Source: Aquatica leii
Taxonomy: Eukaryota > Arthropoda > Insecta > Coleoptera > Lampyridae
Direction: 5' to 3'
DNA length: 64,000 nt
NCBI GenBank assembly: GCA_035610365.1
Contig: CM069435.1
Span: forward strand, 90,181,389-90,245,388
Below are positions 26,105 through 36,970 of the stretch, piece after piece. Below the pieces are notes generated by a model. That model was not told the DNA's origin and did no database searches. It was given only the letters and a program-made list of their open reading frames with translations. The stretch's first letter is position 1, and every line of letters begins with the position of its first letter. Both the position numbers and the translations under genes were made by a program.

Positions 26105-26720
26105 CACTAATCTTTAATGTCTCCAACATCTACAAAAAAAGAAGGAAACACTGTTGGAGTCTCTACAACAAAATGGATACGGGTTCAAAGAGATCCAAAA
26201 CGTATGGAAATGAGCAATAAATCCAAAAGTGAAAGAAGACTTATCACCCCCTATTGGCACCGCTTATTTACCATACTGTACGGGTTCGACAGACAAAATA
26301 AGCAGGGTGCTAAAAAACATAATATTAAAACTGTCTTTACGACTAAGGATATCCTGTGGATCAAATTATATAGGACAGACGGGACGCTCTACTGAAGTTA
26401 GAGTAAAGGAACATATGGCTGACTGCAAACACCGCAGAGTTACTAAATTAGCAGTGGCAGAACACGTGTGGAACCAAGGACACTTTGACCAAACTAAAGT
26501 GTTGGCTAGAACTCCTTTCTACTTTCCCAGACTAATCCGCAAAGCTGTGGAAATAGAAAACATCATCCATGTAATATGAACCGAGAAGACGGTTTGAGAC
26601 TCAGCAAATCTTGGCTACCAGTATTATATCCTCTAAGACAAAGATCAACCTTCTTGGAAAGGACACAAACACTTACTCCGAGTAATAACGAAGTCAGTCA
26701 AGCGGTAACGAAAAGATAAG
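26105..26720 (+). pseudogene. Second Penelope-like fragment (GIY-YIG end)
   Basis: In shifting frames the sequence reads as another Penelope C-terminus. It has a degraded GIY-YIG motif SCGSNYIGQTGRSTEV, then RVKEHMADCKHRRV, LAVAEHVWNQGH and, after a frame change near 26575, NREDGLRLSKSWLPVLYPL. It differs clearly from the complete copy next door, so it belongs to a different lineage. It is 5'-truncated, as expected for RT-mediated insertions. Confidence 0.75.
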
Positions 26721-26801
26721 GTCCGTTAATCACGTTAATCGCTATTGGTATAAATATCGTCATTTACACTTTTTCTTTCAGTGACATTTACCACTCTGAA
26801 T

Positions 26802-27005
26802 ATGCAAGCTGCAATGTCAACGTCAGTTTGTTTGGGTTCACGAACGACAATACGGCAAAGGCCAAGTTCTACTTCTTGTTTTGGCTCTCAAGAAGAGACT
26901 ATGACCAAGCCTAAGTCTGGGTGTTTTACTACGACGCGGTCCAAGCCGAAAGTCGTTTATAATCATATACTTAAAAGTAGAAAAAGAAACGCTAAAAACG
27001 TTTAG
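26802..27005 (+). CDS. Hypothetical small Ser/Thr/Lys-rich protein or last exon
   Basis: An ATG-started 67-codon frame follows a good acceptor (TTTTTCTTTCAG ending at 26780), so it may be a terminal exon. The product is rich in Ser, Thr, Arg and Lys, ends SRKRNAKNV, and has no membrane segment or domain I recognise. The codons are less AT-biased than the surroundings. A possible 5' non-coding exon with a donor near 22983 would place the Penelope insertion in its intron; that is speculative. Confidence 0.3.
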   Translation: MQAAMSTSVCLGSRTTIRQRPSSTSCFGSQEETMTKPKSGCFTTTRSKPKVVYNHILKSRKRNAKNV

Positions 27006-27194
27006 AAATAAGACGTTTAAAGGATCTATACAATTAAAAATCTATTATTAATTTGAATTTGCCGCGCTTGCAGCTGTCGAACTTTAAACTCAAATTTTAC
27101 ATGAAAAACTTTTAGGTTATCTTAACCGCAGTAATCAATAATTAAGGTTTGATTTTTTTATAAACGTTTAATAAGCTAACGAACTTTATTTACA

Positions 27195-28106
27195 TTAATT
27201 AGGGTCGGAATTCAAATTCCTTGATTTCAGAGTTAACAGCTCAGGATCGATTGCAATATCGTTATGAGAATTAATTAAACCTAAATTATTAGCCATGCGA
27301 TCAGTGATATCTTCGCTGAGCAAAATCGAGTCGTTGATTAACCTAGATTGCATCTGCTCAGGTAGCAACTCCTGCATTTGTCGATCTTCAATTTGATTGT
27401 CTAAGTTAACCGCACTCTGCTGAAAGGACGGTATTAAACTGGGCCATTCCAGTCCTAAAAATAAATTCCCAGAGCCAACGCTCGACTCAACATTGGAAAA
27501 ACTTAATAAAGGGCTATCGATCGGTGTCGAACAACCTACAAACGAAACTGCAACAGTTGTACATGCGTTAATGCATACCACTTACTTGGAACGTTAATGT
27601 TAGGAATATCCTTGTGAATATTCTTCTCTTGTTTCCTCCACTTGGCTCGACGATTCTGAAACCACACTTGCACACGTGCCTCGGTCAACTCAATTCGCAG
27701 TGCCAATTCTTCTCGAAAAAACACATCCGGGTAATGCGTTTTATGAAAAGCACGTTCTAGCTCTTCTAACTGGTAGTTTGAAAATGTCGTTCGGTATCGT
27801 CGTTGTTTTCGTTTAGAAACTGTGCCTTCGCCTGGATTCTCTGAACATTCGGTGTCTAAAAAGGTTTCTTCTTGAAATCTTATATGAGAATTATTATTAA
27901 ATTAAGTTAATTAATCTTTGTAATTTAATTTGTTTGCATAAATGTGATTATAAGTACTGCTTACCAAACGATTGTTGAGTACAGTTGTCGTCCATCAAAC
28001 TGGTACCATTTAATAATTCGCTGATGGTGTACGAGTTTGCGTTTTGCAACAAAACATTGTCGCTGTTTTTAATTTGTTCATCTTCCAAATTTAGTTTCAA
28101 ATCCAT
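27195..28106 (-). CDS. Paired-like (aristaless/Pph13-type) homeobox transcription factor
   Basis: Three exons on the minus strand: 28106-27965, 27855-27586 and 27535-27195, in phase, giving 250 residues from the ATG at 28106. The homeodomain is complete (about residues 63-122), reading [20 protein letters not shown], then [20 protein letters not shown] and [14 protein letters not shown]. Position 50 is glutamine, typical of paired-like factors, and no paired domain is present. An eh1-like YTISELL (27-33) could recruit a Groucho-type co-repressor. The C-terminal exon holds a conserved-looking [13 protein letters not shown] and an otherwise acidic, Gln/Asn-rich tail. The homeodomain is closest in my memory to Arx/aristaless and to insect Pph13, which acts in photoreceptors; without a tree I leave the symbol empty. 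Confidence 0.85.
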
Positions 28107-28495
28107 CGTTTAGCAAAAAAAATTTACATTGTGTTTGACACAAATCTGTTTTGATTTCGAATATCGAGTTAAAACTAGAAAACGTGAGCTAAACAACCTT
28201 TAACATGAAGCCTTAAAAAAACAGCAGGTAAATTTTCCTCCTGCACTTTATTTTCCAATTTTCATTTTTTTCTATGGCTTCTTTGCAACATTAGAAAGAT
28301 TAATGTTGGAATTTATATGAAATTGTTAGTAAATTCCTTTGGGCATCGACCTGATTTTTTTTGGCAAATTTGATTTTTGTTTTAATAGAAACATTCTTAA
28401 GATTGATTGAATGGGGGTTTATTAAATTTGCTCCTTGAAAATTATAACAAAAATCAATAGTTGCGGCAAGAGCATTTTAGGTTTTTCTCGTTGAT
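28107..28495. other. Upstream region of the homeobox gene
   Basis: Non-coding AT-rich DNA between the homeobox start codon and the piggyBac-type insertion. It is expected to contain promoter and proximal regulatory DNA. No specific binding site is claimed. Confidence 0.35.
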
Positions 28496-28499
28496 TTAA

Positions 28500-29028
28500 C
28501 CTTCCGATTACCATTGGGGTCTTTTTTGACCCCAGACGTGTTGTTTTTGTTGTCTTTTCTTAAGATTTTTTTACAAATGTCCCAAATTTTTTTTAGCTGA
28601 GTCTTTTTCAACAATGTTTAATAATATATAACAAATTTTTCAATTGTTATTTGTTTTGCGACGGAAATAAATATTGTTTGGTAGACATAAAACAACACAA
28701 AAAGAGGTCGTTGTAAGATATGTCCAAGAGCAAATGACAAAAAATGTTCGGAAACATGTGAAAAGTGCAAATTCTTTGTATGTAAACAATATTGCCAGAA
28801 AAAAACTACAATAATATGTAATAGTTGTTGCCCTCACTAATTTATGTTTACATTTTATTTTTATATTTTTATTAGTTTATATGAAATCTAATGTTAATTT
28901 AAAATAATAATAAAGGTTACCATTACAAATTAATCGGTTTTTCTTTACAAAATAAGAAAAAAAACTTGGGGTCAAATCTGACCCCACTTGGTAATCGGGG
29001 CCTCAAAAATTGCTTGGTAATCCGAAGG
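28500..29028 (+). mobile_element. piggyBac-derived short element, 529 bp
   Basis: TTAA at 28496-28499 and 29029-29032 flanks inverted ends CCTTCCGATTACCA (28500) and TGGTAATCCGAAGG (29028), which differ at one base. Just inside each end is a second motif pair, GGGGTC..TTGACCCCA and TGGGGTCAAA..TGACCCCA. TTAA flanks are the piggyBac hallmark. The interior retains the 3' end of a piggyBac transposase gene, so this is an internal-deletion derivative of an autonomous element. It lies about 390 bp upstream of the homeobox start codon. Confidence 0.85.
28691..28840 (+). pseudogene. piggyBac transposase C-terminal Cys-rich domain remnant
   Basis: An open stretch encodes TNNTKRGRCKICPRANDKKC, then CEKCKFFVCKQYC and CNSCC before a stop. 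This matches the piggyBac C-terminal cysteine-rich domain (RGRC..CP.., then C..C...VC), which binds the element's ends. There is no start codon and the DDD catalytic core is missing. The zinc-binding cysteines are nearly all intact. Confidence 0.8.
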
Positions 29029-29032
29029 TTAA

Positions 29033-32000
29033 GAGGGGAAGTTAATTTTGAGAGTCGTCACATTTGGTGGCGTTTTATATCGAGGCGTGACCGATTGTCA
29101 ATTGCTTACGACGGTTAGGTTGAGAGTTCTACTTTTGGATCAGGGTGGGCTTACAGGAACTGTTTTTTTATACAAAAGGGAAATAGCTAATGAATTAGTC
29201 TAAAGTGAAAAAGTTAGTAGAGTTGGTTCAGGGAATTTGAGATAAGTTCAATTGACAGTCTAAATTATCGGAATTTATTTAGGCTTGCCAGCCTAGGTGC
29301 ACTAAAAACCTAAGTTTGTCTTCACGATTCGTCTTGATTGGCGAATTTTAATTTATTGTGCTAAGAGGCGTTGTAGCACTTGGTAGCTACCAAACTTTTT
29401 TTTGTCTCCAGCCAGCCAGCAGTTACGACGCAGGTACCAAGTCGAGTCACGCGCGGCTCCAGCAGTTTATTTCGGTCAATCAGTTTAACGGAGTGGGGGG
29501 AGGGCGCTAATCACGTTTTTAAATAATAATGTATTGAATATGGCGTTAATATAAAATATTAAGTCGGTATTGAATAGTACTTTGTTATGCAACAAGCTTT
29601 TACTTGCAAGCGATAAAGCATAAATTATACAACTATTAAAAAAAGCGTATTATTTTCAATGTCGGAGGGGGGGGGCATAGCCCCCCCCCTGAAGCCGCGC
29701 CTGAGTCGAGTATTCTTTCATATAATGAAGCACCGGGGATTTTTGGGGTTTACTTAGAACCAAACAATACCGCGCTAGGATAGTCTTCCATTGTATCGCT
29801 ATCCATTGATATTGTTATCGGTTCTTCTCTTTGATCATGTAATTGATGCGAAGTAGAATTTGTTGTGGATCGGTTTTTTTTCTTCTGCAGCTTAAATGAC
29901 TCATCGAATCAGCGTTATTGAATAAGATCTTATCGTTGGGATACTGCTGTTAAAAATTGTGTCAAAACCAACTTTTTGTATTGGGGTCTCTGCGTCGGTT
30001 TGTGGTAATGGTCTGAAGCAAGTCTGAAGTTTTAGATAGCAGTGCCATCGGAAGCAAAACCAGTGGCTACAAGAAATACTTGGAAGTTAGTATGCCGACC
30101 GCTAGAGGGCGCAACAAAACACAAAAATTTACTAAATTAAAGTTGTTTAAAAATGTGTATGTCCGGTTCTCCTATGTAGCAAAATTTAGATATAAGATGT
30201 AAAAAGAATTATACAACGGTTCTTTCTTTTTACCCTTATTACGGTTTGCTTCTTTTTATAATTTTATTAATAAAATAAGTATTGTCTGAATTTTTGGTAG
30301 AACGAAACATTTTTGTATAAAAAAAATTGTTCTATGTATGTATAATGGAAGGATTACTTGTACAATAGTTAGTTACCTCTAGTTTTAGACGGAAGAGTAG
30401 ATTCACTTGTTTTTATCATTAGTTCTTTTTTTTAATTTTTTCTTTTTATTATACACTGCAACTATGCTTCTTTGTTTCTGTTCTTTCCAAGTTTCTTCTT
30501 TCTTTTGCTTGATCGGGCTTATAGTGAGTTATTATTGCTGTGTGGTTCTGAAATTTTAGACAGATTACAACTCCATTTTCTGTATTATATATATGTACTT
30601 TTCTTTGGTCGGTTTTTTGGATCATGTTAGTCATTCTTGGGATATCTCTTTTGCTCTTGGTTTTTTCTTTAAATGTTCTAATCCGTTTATCGGTTTTTAA
30701 GTTTCAATGTTACAGTCACGCACAGTGAACCATGCTTAACGAAGGATCGATTAGCAATTGACTTGGGTTTTTTGAGGTTTTTTTATGTGGGATTATACTC
30801 ACGGTGGGGTTCATTTGGTTTTTACATTCTAGACGCTTGTCCAAATTTCTATTCTTTCTCTCCTCTTCACATTTCTCTTAATTCTTTTTGGTTTTCTTTT
30901 CTTGCTTGTTGGAACGCCTCGTTGATAATTCTTACCCGAAATCACATTTAGTGTTTTTTAATGAGTGCGTTCTTTGCTTGATATTTGCCTTCTAGATTTT
31001 GCTGCGTTTGGTATCTCGGACAGTATCATTTTGATTTATACTTTAGTCCAAGTCAGGTTTGTTTGATCTTAGAGAACTTTGAAATCTTCTATTCCTTCAA
31101 TTAATGGGTAGGTTATTTATTGGTTTTCGGTTCCTGGTAACTTTTAGTTTGGTTTACGAACTCCGTTTCAAGTTTCGTCCTGTCATTGTTAGGACTACGT
31201 TCGAATTTATTTCGACCATGGGACTCATTCTTTGCTAGGTGTGAATTTGTAACGAATTAAATTTCAAATTGGTACATTTAAAACTGGCTTGTATGCAACC
31301 TTTCACTCGCCGTTGTGTTTGGCGTTAAATTTAAACTTTGCTAATAAATATTTTGCCGCAAGAGCGGATAAATCTACGGATGCATTGTACTTTATACGGT
31401 AAGAGCAGACTTTTCTTCTGTAAACTGTAAAATATTCTTGAGCTCTCTCTAAGTCGATTTTTATTAGAAGGCGATATCTTAAAAGTTTGTGAAAATTTTG
31501 ATATACACGTGGGTTTGATACGTTTCATAATTTTGTAGCTCCCAGTTTTGGTGCCCCTGTTATTTCTCTTCACTGGATCCATTTTATCAGTAACGGTTTT
31601 TGTATTAAGTCATTGGGTGAATGACCCTGCAAACAAATACTAATACATGTTTTATTATTAATTTACAATTGCAAATATGTTTAAATTCTTAATGCAGGCG
31701 CAATACATTCAAAAACTAGCAAACTTGCTCAAGCGTCATAGAGAAGAGAATGTGTTTTTAAAGTCTAAATATTGAGATGACACCTTTGCAGCATTGACTA
31801 CCAGCTGCTCCTGCATTTTACTTGTACTATTCTGCGTATAATTGTTATCGAAATCACTTCGTACACCACCTTCGTAGTTGACGTCATCTACACGAGCTAG
31901 AAATAAACTAAAAGTAAACGCGTTAGAGTAGCTTGCTACTATTAATTTCAACGGGTAGTTTTTTTCTTTTTTTTTTTCATTTCAATTTAGGGTTACCTTC

Positions 32001-32099
32001 CTAGTCTACGAAAAATTTTACAAATCTTCTAATTAATTATAATTTTATTTTGACTAAGGGTTTTTCTGATGTAACTTACAATTTCAATTGATTTGTGCA
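29033..32099. other. Unassigned repeat-rich intergenic region
   Basis: About 3 kb with no gene I can support. Composition changes abruptly near 29400-29520 and 29640-29700, where the sequence is GC-rich and includes a G/C hairpin, suggesting pieces of further mobile elements. Open frames at 30449-30634, 31331-31582 and 31736-31951 (minus strand) and 30763-30951 (plus) have no recognised domains. The T-rich stretch 30420-31100 has long pyrimidine bias on the plus strand. Confidence 0.3.
29666..29690. repeat. Perfect G/C hairpin, 10-bp stem
   Basis: A, nine G, CATAG, nine C, T: a perfect 10-bp inverted repeat with a 5-nt loop, next to a GC-rich stretch (CTGAAGCCGCGCC). It is likely part of a mobile-element terminus. 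The homopolymers make the exact length uncertain. Confidence 0.6.
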
Positions 32100-32571
32100 G
32101 TCATAGTTCCAGCGCGTGCGTTGATCTTGCAACCGCAGGGCAGTATCTGATAGTTCTAAAAGTTGATTACTTCTTGGTTTTGTGTTTGCACTCTCCTACA
32201 AGGTGTGGCGCGCATTGAGATCGCATCTAAGAATCAGCAGTTTGTTTGTCACACTGTTCATCAGCTGCTGGATTTCTTCTGGCGGTGGTCCTGTAGCCGG
32301 ATCCAATAATGAACTCCTTTCTGGTGCTTTCTTCTACTACAGATATTTTAGTTGCCACTAGGTGTCTAGAACATAAATCCCAGAATGGTATTAAGTGTAT
32401 CGCATTTTTTACAATGATCGATGTGCAAGGGTTGTGCACAACTTGACCTGCAAACCTGGACAGTTCAATCCTTTTATTGTTCACTTGTAGATCCATGACT
32501 TCTGAACAAGAGCTATATCAGTATTGTGTGTTACAATATAAGCACTGAGGGTCGCTGAAGTTGCCCTGCAC
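32100..32571 (-). pseudogene. LINE ORF2 endonuclease fragment (R1/I-like)
   Basis: On the minus strand, from 32571 downwards, the sequence reads INIHQCRATSATLSAYIV, then TDIALVQKSWIY, as at the start of the APE-type endonuclease of non-LTR retrotransposons. Later blocks are NPCTSIIVKNAIHLIPFWDL, CSRHLVATKISVVEE and, after frame changes, LNARHTL. The match to the insect R1/I-like group is by pattern only. Stops and frameshifts abound and no RT follows in this orientation, so the piece is truncated near 32100. Confidence 0.65.
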
Positions 32572-32573
32572 TG

Positions 32574-33010
32574 ATGTATATTTATCTGAACGACTTTGAG
32601 CATTTGATTGGCTGTCAGTGCGTTCTTTTCGGCTTTGGATTTACACCCATTGTCTTGTGGACAAGGCTTGTAGCATCCGATTCTTTGGTGTTCTTTTTGG
32701 AATCCTGGATAAATCCAAAGTGCAGTTGGTCGGCCAAGGTTTCCACTTTCTCTCAGTACTCTTTGTCAATAAATAGGGCGTATTGGTTTTTTTTTGGATT
32801 GGGTTTACTGTTAACCAGTTGCCACATCTCGGTATCGATGTTGTTTTATTTCAATATTCTTTTCAATAGGGTGGCCGGTTCTAGTACTGTTTCCGGGATC
32901 CAAGTGATAACCTTTTTGGGTGCAGGAAAGTCTTTAAGATAGATGATCTTAAGGTTTTTGTCTTCCCTCAGTAACTCTGTTTTTTCTTCAATTAGCGAAT
33001 AAATATTTCA
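32574..33010 (-). pseudogene. LINE ORF1 C-terminal fragment
   Basis: On the minus strand the frames read LIEEKTELLREDKNLKII, LKDFPAPKKVITWIPET, TEMWQLVNSKPNPKKNQYAL and FIDKEY, ending in QLHFGFIQDSKK. This style (W-x-V...G/N-Q-x-LxID) is the DUF4780-like ORF1 domain found in many insect LINEs. It lies directly upstream of the endonuclease fragment in the same orientation, so both belong to one element. Several stops interrupt it. The long plus-strand open frame over the same bases is a shadow. Confidence 0.55.
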
Positions 33011-33099
33011 CTTTTAGCTAAAGTGAAAGGTAATTGATTTTCAAATTGTGAGCAATCAGGCGAAGTCCGATAAAAGAGTTGTTTCTTTCTATGAGGTTT

Positions 33100-34860
33100 T
33101 AGAACCGTGTCTCCACGAGGTTAAGGGTGGGCAGCTATAAGTCCAACCGTTCTGACAGTAAGCTTTTGTGAACGGCTAAAAGAGTATCAGGCATCAGCTT
33201 ATCATCAACAGGCTTCAAGCGACCTTTCGAAAATCAATAATCAATGATTCTTCCTTAAAGACTAATGAGACGAAGCCGACTCTCATGTAAGTTCTAGATC
33301 TCCAAAAGTACGAACTTAGACTAGATCCTGTTACCAAGACGGACAAAAGCTCTATTCGACTAGAATCCAAGAAATGGAAGCTTACAAAAATACCTTATAC
33401 AGATCTCTAAAGAATCCTAGATTTTAAACGCACAGATCTCGTTCGCCTGAATAATGCTACAGCAAGTTTAATTCTTTCTTATCATCCACGTGGTGCATTG
33501 TGCCACGATCCCAAATCTGTAGACGCCATAATTGATAAGTTGACCAAGACGATCTTTAATTCTTGCTAACAGTTCTAAGTTGGATAAGTTAAAGAGAGCG
33601 GTACGTTATTTACGAAAACACAACCAAAAAGCCTTTGCAGACGTATAACATCAATGGCTTGCCTCGTACAAGGCCGCGCTTTACCGGTACAAACTGGTAG
33701 CAAAAACATTATAGCTCCTGGCAAAGTTTCGCGAAAAAAGCTTGTCCTAGTCCGTGGAGGTTAGTTTACAGGTTATCCTCCAGGAAGTTTCTGTCGACCC
33801 AACCGTGTTTCAATGTCAAAGACGGTGACAGATACACCTTTTGTAAATAAGACACAATCAAAGCAATAGTATCCACTTTATTTCCAGACGATTCATCCAC
33901 GGACAACCCCTATCATGCTCAAATAAGATCCCGATCTCTTTTGCATAGTAATTCCTTACAAAACTGGGTGGTCACCAGCGACGATTTGGCCGCGCTGTCT
34001 AGCAAAATTCTTTTCTTAAGAATAAAGCTTCTGCACTTAAATGAATCTACTGTAACGTTTTGCGAACGGTTGTTCTACATTCTCTCTCATCCACGATTGT
34101 TGACCTGTTCAACTCTTGCATAAAATGCGTGTATTTTTCTACCATCTGGAAAGCTGGTAAGCTAATTATTATTTTCAAAGCCGGAAAGAAGGATCTTGCC
34201 AATCCGAACTCGTATCGTCCGATAACTTTGTTATCGAAACTAGGCAAACTTGTCAAAAGGACATTCCTCAAAAAGATACATGACGACATTCCATTAAATC
34301 TTTTATTCTATCCTAGTTAATATGGCTTTGTTTCTGATAAAACGACGACTAAAGCCGCTTGTCGATTAGTGACCACGTAGGATCGAATAATGTATGGTGG
34401 TTCTTTATAATCCAAGCTCTCGTCGTTAAGAGAGTATCTGCCGACGTTACGCGCGTCATTCGCAGCAATTTATCGAATAGATCGATAACCTGTTCTATTT
34501 CACGTTTAGTTTTCACCAAACGTCTGACCATGGGCTGTTTGCAAGGCTTGTGCAATTTTCTTGACCAGCACGTTTCGATCAACGATTTTCAGCGACTAAT
34601 GGTTTTGATCTTGGGTGAATAGCAGCAGCTGTGGGAGACTTCTCATAAAGGGCGTAACGCCTACTCCTTTATCCCGAATATTCTTACCTGGGTCAGAATG
34701 TCCCACGTTCACGGACGAGAACCCGTTCAGATTCCTGACAATCCGACTCATCGGATTCTCGCTTGTCGCGTATTAGATGATGACTGTAGTGCCCTACTAG
34801 CTACTATCAACCCCTATCCCAACTTCCTTTAGGCCATCCTTAGACTGGTGCCTGATGTAA
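33100..34860 (+). pseudogene. LINE ORF2 reverse transcriptase relic (R1/I-like)
   Basis: Plus-strand remains of a non-LTR ORF2: a linker region (LKRAVRYLRKHNQKAFA at about 33590, then the region before the RT with LFPDDSSTDNPYH). RT block 1-2 follows (SYRPITLLSKLGKLVK, preceded by IWKAGKLIIIFKAGKKDL), then QYGFVSDKTTTKAA at about 34320. A C-terminal piece reads LWETSHKGRNAYSFIP and ILTWVRMSHVHGREPVQI. Frames change often and the catalytic FADD region is not intact. It sits head to head with the minus-strand LINE ending near 33010, so two insertions or an inversion met here. The 5' limit is approximate. Confidence 0.65.
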
Positions 34861-36595
34861 ACTGTTATAGACCATTCGCTAAGAGAGACCAGAACATACA
34901 GTAGTTTTAGTTTACTAGCATAGATGCATGGTTTTTAGTTTTATTATCTTTCGTACAAGTATGTGACTACAAAGTAAGAATTTAGTTTTTAAATTTATTA
35001 ACTGCATGTATTTAGTTTAGAGTCATTTTATTCTATTATTTTAGTTGATATTTAGTTTTTAGTTCTTTTCCAGCTTAGCCTTGCTGAACCGCGTGCTCCC
35101 TTAGCACGTCTCGGATACCTAACTAATTCAACTGAGTCTGACTAGGCTTCCCTTATATTTTGACACATTTTCTTAACTTAATCTATCGTTCTTGTGGCGA
35201 GCTTATATCAAGCTACTTTCTAGTTGCTTCGTCTGTGCACGTTATTTTAGAAATTCCCCTTTATCAGTGCATTCCTAAAAACGCGGAGAAGCTTGTCTCT
35301 TCTCCAGTCAATCTATCCGAATAACGTGGTTTTTATGACTTTGAACTTTTTGACATGATTACAAAAGCAATTCCTGTCAGTGTCCTTGAATGTCTATTTT
35401 TGAATTTCTTCGACACATCGACTTTGCTTTACCGGTCGTTTTTGTTACACCGGTGTGCTAATATTAAAAAGGATGCGCTTTTGCACTCCTGTTGTTCCGG
35501 CAGTTAGTACAATTGCGTGCGCTTTCCGGTGTCGCTGTTTCTGATGTGTTCGCTTTTGCTTCCTGTATAGGCAGGCTTTGCACACGTGTCTCTGCCGTTG
35601 GAACGAAACCGGTTGCTTGAGGTCCCGATTCTTTTTGTTTCGTCAGCATCTGTTTTGCCGCTCACGAGAGTTTTTTAGGTTTTTTGGGTTTGCGCTCAGC
35701 ATCAGCCTATATTTTTAAATACTGACGACTGGTTTTCTATCCAATCACGCATCTATCGCTTTGGTCCTTTTCACCTTAGATTCAGGTTATTACTGAGGTC
35801 GTCTCTTATTGGTCCATACAATTAAGCCAAAACACTCCAACACTGCTTGCCCGTGTCAACAGCAGCAAGAGGTTTAGGTTTGGCTGCCTACCGACCAAAG
35901 CCAGTAGAGCGGCGGCAGGCATCGCTATCTTAGTGTTGGTTTTTGCTAGGACACTAGAGCTTAAACTGAAAGAGCTGGTTGTGACAGTAGTATCGGAGTA
36001 CGTACGAATTTTAGGCTGCGACTCTAACACCTGCCAAGGTAAACAAAGTTGTCTCGGCTCAGCTAGTAAAGCTGCGTACTGTGGCATCTTATCTACTTTT
36101 TAATCCACCACCTGAAAACGCACCCGATAGGTGGCTTAGTCCACCGGTATTTACAGTTGCTCATATATCGATCGATGAAACTCCCGGGCGACCAACTTGT
36201 ATTTAGACACCAGATTTTAAATGAGTAATTTGATTTAACCATCTTAGTGTTAATGTAATAATGTCATTTCAACTCAACTCAAACTGACTTCTACTAGCAA
36301 AGAAAAGAGCTAGCCAAAACAGATGAGTCGAAGATATAACGTTTCTCAACTTTATTCGCAACTAGTGTGTTTGAATTGTTTTCTAACTTAACCGAATAAC
36401 TCAAAAACTGTATATTTTGAATTGTATTTATTATGCGATTTAAAAGCTCGAGTTATTCGGATTATTTTCAACCAAGAGGATTCTCAATTGATTAATTATT
36501 TTGAATACGATGATGTGAAATTACCCGAATAAGTCGAAGCTTTGCCGAACCAATCGGTACATATCCATGGCAACTGTATTATTAGCATTTAATAC
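34861..36595. other. Unassigned intergenic region left of Gypsy element
   Basis: Contains repeated TTTTAGTTTA-type strings near 34900-35060. Minus-strand open frames at 35464-35649 (with a weak Cys pair) and 35806-36087 (Ser/Leu/Ala-rich) could be degraded ORF1/gag sequence, but I cannot prove it. No host gene was recognised. Confidence 0.3.
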
Positions 36596-36599
36596 CTAT

Positions 36600-36970
36600 T
36601 ATAACGGTTATTAAAACTAATTTATATATACTAAAAATACTTACGCTAATTTATATAGCACTATCACTCGAAAGATAATGTTCGCGGATAACTTCTATTT
36701 AACGAAATCTGACACTTATTTACATTAAAGTCACGTACAAAGTTATACTCCGTGTATTTATCTTGACACGCGTTAATCACATATTTATTTAAACTTGAAT
36801 AACCTTCTTAACACTGTCGACTTCGAATTACTAAAATAACTGAACTATGATTCATTTGTATCGCTTTTATATATTTTGGCCATCCTTCAAGAATCTTCTA
36901 TATTCTTTCGTGAACGTTCTGGAAATGGATAAAGGCTCTCAAACTTGGCAATAATTTCTCGAATGTTTCA
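36600..36970 (-). repeat. 3' LTR of old Gypsy element
   Basis: Left copy in window coordinates, 3' LTR by element orientation. It shares blocks such as CACTATCACTCGAAAGATAA, GACACGCGTTAATCA and CATTTGTATCGCTTTTATAT with the other LTR, with many substitutions and indels. One end has decayed from TGTAAC to TATAAC. Confidence 0.8.

Noticed and set aside
32574..32942. 122-codon plus-strand open frame with hydrophobic stretches, looking like a membrane protein
   Set aside because: It is the antisense of LINE ORF1 coding sequence, which reads as recognisable protein on the minus strand.
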